NCBI GenBank assembly: GCA_032433765.1 | Contig: JAVIAB010000092.1 | Coordinates: forward strand, 39,977,218-40,041,217 | Length of the DNA: 64,000 bases | Origin: Megaustenia siamemsis | Lineage: Eukaryota > Mollusca > Gastropoda > Stylommatophora > Ariophantidae | Direction: 5' to 3' | The notes under the pieces: generated by a model | What the model was told of the DNA's origin: nothing | Database searches by the model: none | The model's input: only the letters and a program-made list of their open reading frames with translations | Position numbers and translations under genes: made by a program | Part shown: positions 45,005 to 55,634 of the stretch, in pieces | Position numbering within the stretch: the stretch's first letter is position 1 | Layout of the letters: every line of letters begins with the position of its first letter

Positions 45005-45860
45005 TTCTTATGATGTTTAAAGTGATGCAGTCCTGTAGTGTATGCTCTGGAGTTTGTTTAGCTGCTCCGCAGTCACATGTTGCAATAGCACTGGGTTCTA
45101 TCTTGTTTATACATCTTATGTGTTTAAAGGCCACAATGACCTGTTCTGAGTCTGAATATCTTGGTCTGCTCATGTCTTCTAAGTTTGTTTATGATGTCAT
45201 ATTCTGGCTTATATTTTCCACGCAACTCCCCTCATTATGTTTTCCTGGCTTGTTGAAGCAAGGATTGTTTTGATTTCTTTCAGGCTCTGGGGTTGGTTGG
45301 ACTATTTGAAGGCTCACGCCAGCTTTTCTGAGTGCAACTACTTTCTCACTTCCAGGAATGCCACAATCTTCTGGTAGCCACTGCATGACTAGTTATGTCT
45401 TTTCTGAAAGCGAACATATGTTGTTCTTTATTTCTTTGATGAGTCTGTCCTGTTTTGGACTTGACATTAATTGTATGGTTGACTTTGCATCGGTGAGAAC
45501 GAGAATTGTTTGACTTGGGACTTCTTGTGTGTTGAGAGTTTGTATGGCCATGTGGAATGTCATTGCCTCTGCTCTAAAATGTATGCACCTTCCTCCAGCT
45601 GGAAGAAAGTGTGATAGTGTTTGTCCACTTGAGTAGGTTATTTAAATGTCTCCGCCTCCCTTCTTTGAGGCTTCAGTTGCGGATCAATCTGTGAAAACCC
45701 ATGTCCATGTATCTCTCTTGTGGCGTAATTTACCAATATCAAATCCCCGGATCCGACTGCAGAAGGAGCAAGATATAATTGTACTTTTATGTGTGACATC
45801 TGACCCTTTTTCTTTTCGCTTTTTCTATTTTCTATATGATCATTGGGATTGTGCCTCTCT
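45005..45860 (-). pseudogene. RNase H plus C-terminal finger of a retroelement
   Basis: Minus-strand order: GRCIHFRAEAMTFHMAIQTL (catalytic Glu), TILVLTDAKSTIQLMSS (Asp), MQWLPEDCGIPGSEKVVALR (last block, where N of GNEKAD is S), then TCDCGAAKQTPEHTLQDC (CxCG..EH.L..C finger). Stops separate the pieces. This is a different element from family I, closer to non-LTR elements with a WLPGHCGIPGNE-type RNase H. Confidence 0.72.
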
Positions 45861-45894
45861 TGATTTCTGCACTCCATGTGATGTAAAATGATAT

Positions 45895-46240
45895 GTTGCC
45901 ATATTGTCCAGGTATCTTTCATTGTAGGGTAATTCCCTCATGTATGTTTTACAGACATCTCTATACAAAGTTTTGGTCTGCCGGTAGATCTCTTGCCATT
46001 TCTAAGCTCTTCATCCAGTAAATGCTCAGGGTTGCGATTAATACCCATCTTTCTAATATGACCCAATCACCTTAATCTTCGGCTTCATAACATTTTCTGC
46101 ATGAATGAATGCTTAGCGCATTGTATGTCGACAAATCCATTAGTTCTCAAATCCCTTCTCCAGCATGTTGTGTCTGACCACACCAACTCACTATTAGTTT
46201 AATAATCTTCTTTGGCTTTTTGCTTAGCACTTATGTCTGA
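45895..46240 (-). pseudogene. LINE family C-like relic
   Basis: The minus-strand pieces correspond to the RRLRxLGHIRKMGINRNPEHL and GRPKLCIEMSVKHT-like part of the 37214 element, heavily broken. Confidence 0.5.
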
Positions 46241-46264
46241 CTGCTTCCCTTACTTGCTGTTCTT

Positions 46265-46500
46265 TTGATCTAGTCGTGGCTCATAGTCGTAATCATTATT
46301 TGAATCGTTGACCAACCTTTCTGAAGGTATTTGGAATATCAACACACTCCATGATTGCTTGTCCATTCTTCACAGCAGCTGCATCAGCAAACGTGGCAGC
46401 ACGTTCATGTGTTACGCCTATGTGTCCTGACACAAAGTTACAGATTGTTGCCAACTCTACCCTCCTTCAAGACCCCAAACACTGGTTTTGAGACCAACCT
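46265..46500 (-). pseudogene. RNase H relic of family I
   Basis: The minus strand reads ATICNFVSGHIGVTHERAAT, then FADAAAVKNGQAI and CVDIPNTFRKVGQ, parallel to the VYVPGHARVRENERADRL and IVEDGQPM parts at 28753-29330. No frame extends beyond this. Confidence 0.6.
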
Positions 46501-46961
46501 ATTTTAGTCTTCCTGAGCATATATCCAGTGACTCACTGAGAAAACAAATAATTTCACGCCATGCAAGAACAGACCACTCCCATTATGCTCTGACTAGGGC
46601 ATCTGTGTATCATATATAGAGAGCGCATTAAATTTGTTAACGAAATTTGCCCACTTACACAAGTAAATAGTATGAGACAGAAAATAGTCACAAATGAAAG
46701 CAGCAAGTGTTAAATTCATAACTATAAGACAACCTACTGTTCTATCTATTAAGATAGAAAGAGATAGTTAATAATTTCCACGACAAGCTTATTATCTTCC
46801 GGCCATTGACGATTAGTTCATAACATTTTCTGTCTGAGCATTCCAATACTCGTGTTTCTATTTTGTTTTATTTTATCAACACATTTGACATTTCTTAGTA
46901 AATATATCTGGGCTTCCTTAATGTCTGTTACCATTGATATTTTATGTTGTTTCTGTATTTG
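46501..46961. other. Unannotated stretch
   Basis: Nothing recognised. Confidence 0.35.
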
Positions 46962-47210
46962 AGACCTTCTTTAGGGGTCTGAAGGTAAAACACTAGCCTA
47001 TGGACAAGAAAGTTCCAGGTTCGATTTCCACAACAGGCAGTGGGAATTTTTCAAAAATCAAGTCCGTGGTTTCTTCGTGTCTTTACCCTCCCCAGGTCTT
47101 TGGGTTGTGAAATCCGACGTCTAGACCTCTTGGTTAACGGTGGAAAACAGGAGGTGCCGTGTGCATTCTGCGCACGTTAAAGAACTATTGGCACTGAACA
47201 AAGAAAAGTA
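46962..47210 (+). mobile_element. tRNA-like SINE3
   Basis: A B-box sequence GGTTCGATTTCC lies at about 47017, with a plausible but weak A box about 40 bp before it. The body ends with GTGTGCATTCTGCGCACGTT followed by AAAGAAC, a sequence I know from conserved central domains of invertebrate SINEs. No flanking duplication was identified. Confidence 0.55.
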
Positions 47211-47224
47211 ACACAGATAATGGC

Positions 47225-47450
47225 GCTGGATAGGAACTACACAGGTCATTTAAAAGTATTACACGACATACCCATTTTAGATTTTCCATAGAAGAGAAAA
47301 AGTGGAATGCCAAAATATACTCGGAGAAGACAGGTGGAAACAGATGAGGAAAATATTGAGCTATCTTAGGAAATGGCAGCAATCAGGCTGATCAAACGTG
47401 TTTCTTGAAGTTCTATGTTCCACAGCGAGTTTAAGAGTAAAAGAAAAATG
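47225..47450 (+). pseudogene. LINE family B 3' relic
   Basis: It aligns with 7330-7560: YTRRRQVETDEENIELS-like, then a degenerate RMIKRVFLEVLCSTASL-like end that parallels ..FVEDLCSTGS.., with several indels. Confidence 0.5.
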
Positions 47451-47550
47451 AATATCTGTGCTTTCCTTTTCTTTTCCTGCTAAAATCGTAACTGATGTTT
47501 TTAATTTTGTTAAATTTCATATTGCACACTTTGTTCAGGTAATATAAATA

Positions 47551-47893
47551 CAGTCATCCCTCGCTACTTCGCGGTTCATTTATCGCGGCCTCAGTACATC
47601 GCGGATTGTTCAAAAATTCAAAATTGAAGGAATTATGGCATATTTATATCATTTATACATTATTTTATGTATGTTATTTATACTATTAATATTTTATTTA
47701 TATGTTTGAAACTATTATTTAATGTTCTAATGATAACATATGCACTTATATGGTTTCATATACACTTATTTATATTATACATACACAAAAAATGTTCGTA
47801 TGTTAAAAATGAGAGGGTGACACTACTTCGCGGTTTTTCACTTATCGCGGCCGGTTCTGATCCCTATTAACCGCGATAACTGAGGGATTACTG
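47551..47893. mobile_element. pogo-like MITE (343 bp)
   Basis: It starts CAGTCATCCCTCGCTACTTC and its right end, reverse-complemented, starts CAGTAATCCCTCAGTTATCG, so the termini are imperfect inverted repeats of about 26 bp. It is flanked by TA on both sides (47549-47550, 47894-47895). CAGT ends, TA targets and the TCGCGGTT-type repeats are typical of pogo/Tigger-related elements of the Tc1/mariner group. It has no coding capacity. Confidence 0.88.
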
Positions 47894-47929
47894 TAATACT
47901 TTAATTCATTTTTTGTTGCTACTAATATT

Positions 47930-48428
47930 ATTATCCACCCTTACGCATGAAAGAGCAGAAAAAACAACAAAAGAAATAGTATTAAACTGGATGCATTTGA
48001 AAACAAACGTCTGGGGAAACAATTTCGTGCACCATGGAATGAGTTCAAGACTATTGTAGAAATAAGATAAAGCCTTAATAAATATCAACTATAATCAAAA
48101 GAAAATGGTCATATTTTGGCCATGTGACGAGAATATATATCAAAAGAATCTCAAAGTAATCCCTAAAATTGGAACCAGATGGTAAAATAAAAAGAAGCCG
48201 ACCTAAAGAAATACTAAAAAGAACATTAAAATGAAAGGCAATAACAGCAGACATCAGCTCCCTCGCCGAGATTGAGCAACTCGTCCAAAACAGAGCCGTG
48301 TGGTGAGACACAACGTAGGTCCTGTGCAAGGTCTAACAGTTGAAAGATCGTCGGACACAAGAGTAGAATTTCTCCCCTACTGCCTACGTGCCGTCTTCGG
48401 TTCGAAAAGACAACAGATGGATAGATCA
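47930..48428 (+). pseudogene. LINE relic (family J)
   Basis: It reads KLDAFENKRLGKQFRAPWNE, SYFGHVTRIYIKRIS and KIKRSRPKEILKRT, SSLAEIEQLVQNRAVW, with stops. It ends in CGTGCCGTCTTCGGTTCG and a short GATG tail, the same tail type as family A. It corresponds to the minus relic at 11905-12525. Confidence 0.75.
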
Positions 48429-48429
48429 G

Positions 48430-48610
48430 TGCTTGGTCATCTGCAAATATCAGTTTTGTGAGGTTGTTACTTTTTTTTTTTTAATATTTGCTGTTTTGAT
48501 CTTTGTATGTGGGGAATAGCGAGTATCATGTTACACATCCTTACCATGCACCTGACATTGGTAATATGGAGGTCAGTTCTCTGAGCAGGAAGTTTCTCTT
48601 CTTATTTTGC
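48430..48610 (-). pseudogene. Short RT fragment
   Basis: The minus strand contains NNLTKLIFADDQAL, an RT catalytic box of the family F type, followed upstream by decayed sequence. Confidence 0.4.
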
Positions 48611-49004
48611 ATTGGTTGTTTTGGTAAATGTATTCATACTTGTACATGTTAATAAGATGGATATACACTTTCTAGGGCAGAAATGTATGATAATCTATCA
48701 TTAATTCTGGTAGCAGGCTTGAAATATGACAACAAAACTAAAAAGAATAAAACATGAAAGTAATGTTTTGATCAAACTTTATTGAACAAATGAAAGACAA
48801 TAATAAGTATCACAGAAAGAACATTTCTGTTATTGAAGAGAAGATAACTTTTGTTTAAATTTATCAGTTCATTTCCTTGTTTTGATTAATATGAATTTGT
48901 CATTAAGTAGTTTACTATTACATGCATACCTAGCAGGATTTTTATGAAAATAAAATTACCTTTGAGAGAATGAAATATTAATACATGTTCAAATCAGTCA
49001 GTCA
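48611..49004. other. Unannotated stretch
   Basis: AT-rich; nothing recognised. Confidence 0.35.
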
Positions 49005-49625
49005 CAGACTTACAACCCCTTTTGGAATAATAGCCACAAACAAGTTTGCTCCATCCATCCTTATTCATGGACTTTTTTTCTATTTCCTTAGACTTAAGGC
49101 CTTCTTGGGCCTTTCCTGTTTCCTTGTTTCCTATGGGTTCCACAGCAAAGCCTATATTGTGTATTGCTATGCTGGCTTCAGGTTATCCTAGTGTGTGTAA
49201 ATTTTCTATTTGTAATCTTTTGGTCGATTGGTTTTATTCTATTCTTTCTCTAATATCTTTATTTTGGTATCTTGTCATACCATCTAAGTTCAGAATTAAT
49301 CTCAGGAATTTGCTACTATATGTTTGTATCATTTGTTTTGTTGTATATTTATCACTCGTATCTCTAAGTCCATGTCACAGGACAATTTTTATTTTAATAG
49401 TCTAAGTTTGGTGCTTGTTTTTATGTTTTTTGCAAATAATATTTTGTTAAACTTGATGAAAGCTGCTCTTGCCTTTTTTATCCTCTGATCGACATTTCTC
49501 TCTATTCCTCAATCATTATCAGTAATGCTATCCATGTATGTAAAATGATTCTCTTCCTTAATTTAAGGCACTCTCATCTGATTATAGCATATGTTGTTAT
49601 ATTTCATAACCTTTGTTTTATTTAG
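49005..49625 (-). pseudogene. LINE relic related to family B
   Basis: Minus-strand pieces in order: KKARAAFIKFNKILFA, TSTKLRLLK, YTI-ALLWNP and RKQERPKKALSLRK, parallel to GAFIALGNIWKSK and QALFWNPQGKRQRGRPRNSW of family B. Many stops are present. Confidence 0.6.
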
Positions 49626-50095
49626 GGTGTCTCACTTCAAACCTGGTATTTCTTTTTAACAGTTTTACCACTAAACACTCTTTCCTCCAGAGTGTACCAA
49701 CACAGTTTCCAGCTATCCTGTGTAAATTTAAACTTACTGTATTCTAACACTCATGAACACCAACCGTATTGTGTAGACAACTTCACCCAGATGACAACAA
49801 TCAGCAGAGAGTCGGATCAGACTGGCGTTTCACCACATTTAGGCACCACACTTTACAGATACATTTCTTTTAATTTCTCACACAATGAATGTACTTATGT
49901 TCAAATTTAATTTCAATATCTTTATTGGTGTTAGATTTGTTGAGGAAATGCTAGGTTCATCAGCAAGTGAGACAACCTGTATGAATCCCATAATGGCAGA
50001 ATTTATACTTAGTGTTTGTAGCTTGGCTTTCATTTGGATGTGACAATGTGCATGGAATGCAGTGTCATTATTTCAGGCGACCAAATACAAATCTT
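49626..50095. other. Unannotated stretch
   Basis: Nothing recognised. Confidence 0.35.
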
Positions 50096-50099
50096 TGTC

Positions 50100-50745
50100 A
50101 TGTTGATACTTTAATACAAGTTTCATTCATAGGTCACCACATTGAAGATTGGCTACCAAGAAGCACCATTATACACTGTCTTTTGTCTTGCCGGTGCACG
50201 TTGTCATAGGTTTACTTGTCCACCTTTGATGTTAATAGTCCACTTTAGTCTAGGTCTGCCTCTACCTTATACCTTTCCTTCCAAGATGACTTTTAGTGGG
50301 GTATTGTGCCTTTTCACATGACCAAAAATCAGTTGTCTTTTTCAAATTGTAATAAGTAGTTCTATTTTCATTTTTAGCTGATTCAGAACTTCCTTATTTG
50401 TCTTCTTTTTTTTCCACCCAATTCTCCCCATTTATCTATAAATCCACATTTCAAAGGCTTACATTTTCTGTTCTGTTTTCTTGTTTAATGCCCTTATTTC
50501 TGCATCAAACAGAGAATTTTGAGTAGCATAACATTTTACAATTTGTAGTTTTAGCTCTGCTGTTAATGGCTTTGATGTGGTAATACTTTTCATGACATTA
50601 AAATTGCTTTTTGCCATTACTATTTTTTTTATATTTCTGTCTTACATTTTTATCATTTGTTATATATCCAAGATAGTCATATTCTTGAACTTCTTCTAGG
50701 TTCTTTCCATCTACTTTGATATCCACTTGTATATTTTGTGTGCTT
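50100..50745 (-). pseudogene. LINE family G relic
   Basis: The minus strand gives VDIKVDGKNLEEVQEYDYLG, YITNDKNVRQKYKKN, then broken MKSITTSKPLTAELKLQIVK, FGHVKRHNTPLKVILEGK-like and RGRPRLKWTINIK-like pieces, the same order as 25106-25716. Confidence 0.72.
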
Positions 50746-51025
50746 TCTCTAGAGAAAATATATAATATGCAAAAACCAGTTAAATGAATTATCACTTCAG
50801 TCTACTAACTTGATAATTCTCAATGACAAATGAAAAGAAGATTGGATTTTGTGCACGTATATACATATAAATAAATATACACCATATATATGTTCTGTTG
50901 ATCAGTGATCAAGATAAAAAAGGGAAGATAACTAGAAACTAAAAGTAAGTAAGTAACATATCCTTTACAAGATGTTGCTACTACCCCAGCATTTTTTGGC
51001 TGTGTGATTGTAATTTTCCAGGCAT
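50746..51025. other. Unannotated stretch
   Basis: Nothing recognised. Confidence 0.3.
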
Positions 51026-51049
51026 TATACGTCAGTATATACGTCAGTA

Positions 51050-53291
51050 AATTTAAATTTAGAAACCAACAGAAGAGGTCAATTACACATAAAATTGATA
51101 GTCATAAACTGAAAGATGAAGCAATAAAGGAAAAGTTTAACATAGAGCTAAGTAATTGTTATTCAGCACTTGGTGAAATAGACTTAGATATCAATGAAAT
51201 GTGGGACTCACAGAGCAAAATACTAATGACAGCAGCAGAAGCAAGTGCTGGACTGAAGAAAATGGAAAAACGAGCTTGGATCTCAGACACCACATGGAAA
51301 TACATCAAAGAAAGAAGAGAAGCGAAGAGAGCCATGACTAATGTAAAGACAGATCTTGGAAAGGTTCTGGCAAAAGCAACATACAAAGAATTAGACAACA
51401 AAGTGAAAAGTTCGGCAAGAAGAGATACAAGAGCTTATATAGACAACTTGGCAGAGAAAGCAGAGACAGCTGCAATTACAGGAGACAGCAGAACTCTTTA
51501 TACTGTACAAAAGATGCTGACAAACACCTATACATCCAGTGGAACACCAATTCTAGACAAATCTGGATTAATGCTAACAACAAGCGCAGACATAAAAGCC
51601 CGTTGGGCGGAACACTTCAAAGAAATTCTTAACCGTCCACTACCTCACAGTTTAATAGATTTTGAAGCTGAAACACCAGCAGCAGAATTAGATGTAAATT
51701 TAGATGACTTCACCTTGAGTGAAATAGAAACCACCTTAAAGCTAATGACCAATAACAAGGCTGCTGGAGAGGATAAGTTAACAGCTGAGATCCTCAAGGC
51801 AATTGATAGCCATAATTTAATACATCTCCAAAAAATGTTCAACATCATTTGGAAAACAGAGAAGACGCCTCATAAATGGAAAAAAGGAATCATTGTTAAG
51901 ATCCCAAAAAAGGGCAATCTTAGAGATTGTAACAATTGGAGAGGCGTGACACTTTTGTCAGTTGCCTCAAAATTATTCTGTAAAATCATCCTAAATAGAA
52001 TAAAGGATTCAATAGATACAGTAATGCGTGAAGAACAGGCTGGGTTTAGAAAAGGGAGAAGCTGTCTTGACCACATTTTCACTCTACGACTTATATTGGA
52101 GGAACACATTGAAAAGCAAAAACCTTTTGTACTTAACTTCATCGACTTCAAAAAAGCATTTGATAGTATTCATAGAGATTCTTTGTGGAAAATTCTGAAG
52201 CAATATGGCTTACCATCAAAAATCATAAATATTATCAAAGACATGTATGATGGTTACACATGTGCAGTTCGAACAGAGGAAGGACTGAGCGAATGTTTCC
52301 CAATAGAAACTGGGGTTAAACAAGGATGTATTTTATCGCCCTTGTTATTTGGAATTGTTATGGACTTCATAATGAAGAAATGCTGCACTGGTAATAAAGG
52401 CATCGAATGGATACAAGGAGACCATTTGGAGGACCTGGACTTTGCTGATGACATAGTTCTCATCAGCAATCAGATAAAAACGATGCAGGAAAACACAAAT
52501 GAACTATCATCAATAGCCAGCAAAATTGGGCTTGAGGTCAATCATGAAAAGACTAAAGTCATGAAAAGTTTAATTCCAACAAGTGACAAAATATACATGG
52601 AAAACAAACCAGTAGAAGAGATCGATCACTTCATCTATCTTGGAAGTCACATTGATCGAGAAGGGGATACGAGCAAAGAAATTAGAATCAGACTGGCTAA
52701 AGCAGCAATGTCTTTCAGAAGCCTTGAAAAGTTGTGGAAATCAAAACTCATTAGCACAAACACAAAACTTAGGCTATTCAAATCAAATGTACTATCAACC
52801 CTTACGTATGCGTGTGAAAGCTGGAAAACAACAAGAGATATAGAAACAAAGTTGAACGCATTCGAAAATAAATGTCTAAGGAAAATACTTGGTATAGAAT
52901 GGAACGAATTCAAAACAAACGAGGAAATTAGAGAAATCGCCAATCAACCACTAATATCTTCAGTAATAAAGAAAAGACGATGGTCATACGTTGGACATGT
53001 GATGAGAAGAGATAATAATCGAATAGCAAAGCAAGCCCTCATATGGGAAACAACAGGTAAAAGAAAAAGAGGAAGACCCAGGGAGACACTGAGAAGAACA
53101 TTGATGAGAGAGGCAAGAGCAGCAGGAATCGGCTCCCTCAATGAGATAGAACTGCTTGCACAGAACAGAGACAGATGGCGAGATTTGATAAAATATCTTT
53201 AAAAGAAAACTGCTAGAACAAAAATTCATATAGGTGAAGGTGTATCTTGGTCTACGCCCTATGGGCCGGTTACGGCTCGAAAGGTCAATAG
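51050..53291 (+). mobile_element. LINE family A, second young copy, 5' truncated
   Basis: A 2.24-kb copy beginning at the position equivalent to about 9628 of the first copy. The sequence TATACGTCAGTA occurs twice in tandem just upstream (51026-51037, 51038-51049) and ATACGTCAGT recurs right behind the tail (53292-53301), giving a 10-bp duplication. The (TAGA)n tail is only one unit long here. I found two differences from the first copy: T at 51897 against C at 10470 (silent) and T at 53235 against A at 11808 (3' UTR). Confidence 0.93.
51054..53202 (+). CDS. Family A reverse transcriptase, intact partial ORF
   Basis: An uninterrupted frame from KFRNQQKRSITHKID to the natural stop after RDRWRDLIKYL, about 715 residues, with the protein sequence the same as in the 8745 copy. 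It contains the complete RT ([36 protein letters not shown]) and the C-terminal GHVMRRD and KRKRGRPRE blocks but no endonuclease. The open frame reaches back to an ATG at 51004 in flanking DNA, which is fortuitous. Without the endonuclease it could not transpose alone. Confidence 0.92.
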
Positions 53292-53301
53292 ATACGTCAG
53301 T

Positions 53302-54002
53302 GGTTTGCCATTGCATTCTGACGGTATGTAAGAAACTAAATAAAAAAATATATATGTACAATTAATTAAATACTTTTCCACAGTACTTGATAGTCCGGTA
53401 GACCAGTAGATATAAAAATAAATTGAAATTATACCTTGGAATGCTAGTTGGTATAGTCTGATTTTCTTTCCTTTTTTTCATAAAAAAAAATATAATTGTG
53501 CTAGTGGTAGAAATTAAAAGACATTTAGAAAGCATTTACATCTTTCCATTAAATTAGTTATAATTAAACTAAACTGTTAATAAAATAATTGAAAGGTTGT
53601 AATTAAATATTTGTTTTTATCCAAAACTGAAATTTAAATGTAATTTTTAATTCAACTTTTATTTTTAATTAAAGTTGGCATACAATTTTTGTTTATTTAT
53701 TCCAGCTAAAAATAACAAAATAAAACATAAACATTTAGATAAACTCTAAAATTGATTAGTAAAACTTTAACACACAAATCTATTAACAATCTTAAATAAA
53801 GCTAGTAACAGAAAACTATAGCCTTCTCCAATAATCGAATGGATCTTGAAACAAGTAAGAAATCTTAGCGACAATCAAACAAATTCTGCTTTTTTCTTGT
53901 TAGTAACGTCCCAAATTAAAGTCAACAACTAAAAGGTTTAGCACACAAACTGAAAAATTATGTGTTTTTGTCAAAAGCTCTTTATATAATTAACATAAAA
54001 TA
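53302..54002. other. Unannotated AT-rich stretch
   Basis: Nothing recognised. Confidence 0.35.
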
Positions 54003-54208
54003 CATCATCATCAAGTACCATGCCTGCTGGCATAGGTGATCATGTCTCTCCACAACTTTCGATCTCGACAGTTATTTATAATTTCTGTTGTTGACCTTCT
54101 GCCAAACCATTCTTTTAAGCTTCTGATATTTTTTCTCTTTGCTTCCCTCTATCTCTTTGTCTCTCAATTTTCCCAGTTGTCACAATATATTCCATCTGTT
54201 CCCTTGTC
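54003..54208 (-). mobile_element. LINE family E 3' fragment
   Basis: The minus strand reads EGTDGIYCDNWEN-like, then RKNIRSLKEWFGRRSTTEII and [12 protein letters not shown], ending in (GAT)n (plus-strand ATCATCATC). CATAAAATAC to the left and CATAAATAC to the right could be a short duplication with one gap. Confidence 0.75.
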
Positions 54209-54295
54209 ATAAATACAACAAATAGTTAAAAATGACTATTTGAGAAAATAGTTGAAACAGTAACTGAGTAAAGTGACCTATATATGCCAAAATAA

Positions 54296-54585
54296 TTAAG
54301 ATGGATAAGGTGGACATTATTAATGCCCTCTGAGATGAGGGAAGGGCACAGGACTTTGACAATCATGAGTCTACATCACTCCTTCAGATAAAAGAGATGG
54401 AAGTAAAGTACAACTAAAGACAAGAGGCATTGTGGGTAAATAAATATCTATTAACCAATTCAGAGCTGGAGTCATCAGTTGCTGATTGCTGTGGAACATG
54501 CTAAGGATGGGATCTGAGCATTTATGGACATGTTCAGAGTGCAATAATCAATAATTATAACCCTTTAATAACTCAATCAAGATAT
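54296..54585 (+). pseudogene. Family I retroelement 3' relic
   Basis: It aligns with 17680-17937 (GACATTATTAATGCCCTC and the GGCACAGGACTTTGACAATC stretches, then the RRWDLSIYGHVQSA-like cysteine region) and ends at the same AATAACTCAAT point, so this is the element's 3' end. Confidence 0.7.
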
Positions 54586-55472
54586 GTTAAATATAAATAT
54601 ATCTATGTTGTGAAATAGCTAATCAGTAGATGATACAAATTATATAATAAGGATATAACAAATATATATAAACTAAGCAATGTGTACAATAATTTCTCTT
54701 AATTCACACTACAATAAAATACAATTGTGCTTGAGAAATTACAAATTTATTAAGGCAATATAACATCAAATAATGAATATACAGTAAGCCAAATACAACG
54801 TTTAGTTTGGTATCTATAAGTGCAGTAAGCTATGAAACCCTAACCTTCAGTTTAATGTCACATAGTGAGTGCTGAATCAGCATTTTCTATGCTGAAATGT
54901 AAGCCAGTCATAAAGATGCTCAGTTACTTTCAATAGTCAATAAACAACATGCTGGCTCTTGGTTCTACTCGTTGGTTAAATATAGCAGTTTTTTCCTCTC
55001 ATTTAATCCAAATTTGTGCATTTTCCAAATTGAGCTTTGATCAATTATGTATTCATTCAGATTACAATCACTGAGTTACCTCAATATGTTACCATAATCC
55101 ATAATCATTGTCTCTATTAAAGGTGCCTGAAAGCTGTTCTGTCAGCTTTCTCGCTGCTCTAGATTCTCCCTTAACCAGGACAATAGATTCCAACTAGTTT
55201 CTGAAATGAGGCATCAATTTGTTCTATCAAGGATATACTGAGAGCAGAACTTGATAACAAGAAATCGAAATAGTAATAGGAGAGGATGATGCAATATGGA
55301 AAGATGAATGATATTATATTTACAACTTTTTAATAACATATCCCACAATTTTGTGTGACTTGCATAGTCATAAATCTATTATTTGAAAAATAATCACATC
55401 AGCTCCAGCAGATTACTAATAGTTTGCTTATTTGTTATTACATTTTCTTAAGTAATATTCCAGTTACAGTTT
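54586..55472. other. Unannotated stretch, 3' flank of the villin-like gene
   Basis: No gene was seen. A 26-base sequence starting TTTTTTCCTCTCATTTAATC at about 54989 recurs at about 56528. Confidence 0.35.
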
Positions 55473-55634
55473 TTAATGGCTCAGATTGGGTGACAGATAT
55501 GTTTGTGAGTTACATGAAGAAGGTACAATTCTTGATGACCTCAATATCTGGTTCTGCTTCCATAGTGGAAGTCTGTAGAACTGATTTCTTGTCATTCTGA
55601 GGGCAGTAGTGAACTCTTCATCTGACAAATAATC
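55473..55634 (-). CDS. Villin-like last exon, headpiece
   Basis: Acceptor CTTCCTTTAG above 55634, stop TAA at 55473-55475. It encodes the headpiece core with the LPLWKQ motif. Confidence 0.88.
   Translation of the reverse strand, partial: DYLSDEEFTTALRMTRNQFYRLPLWKQNQILRSSRIVPSSCNSQTYLSPNLSH

Noticed and set aside
45638..45922. 94-codon minus ORF as a separate gene
   Set aside because: It leads directly into the RNase H relic and reads as linker sequence of that retroelement.
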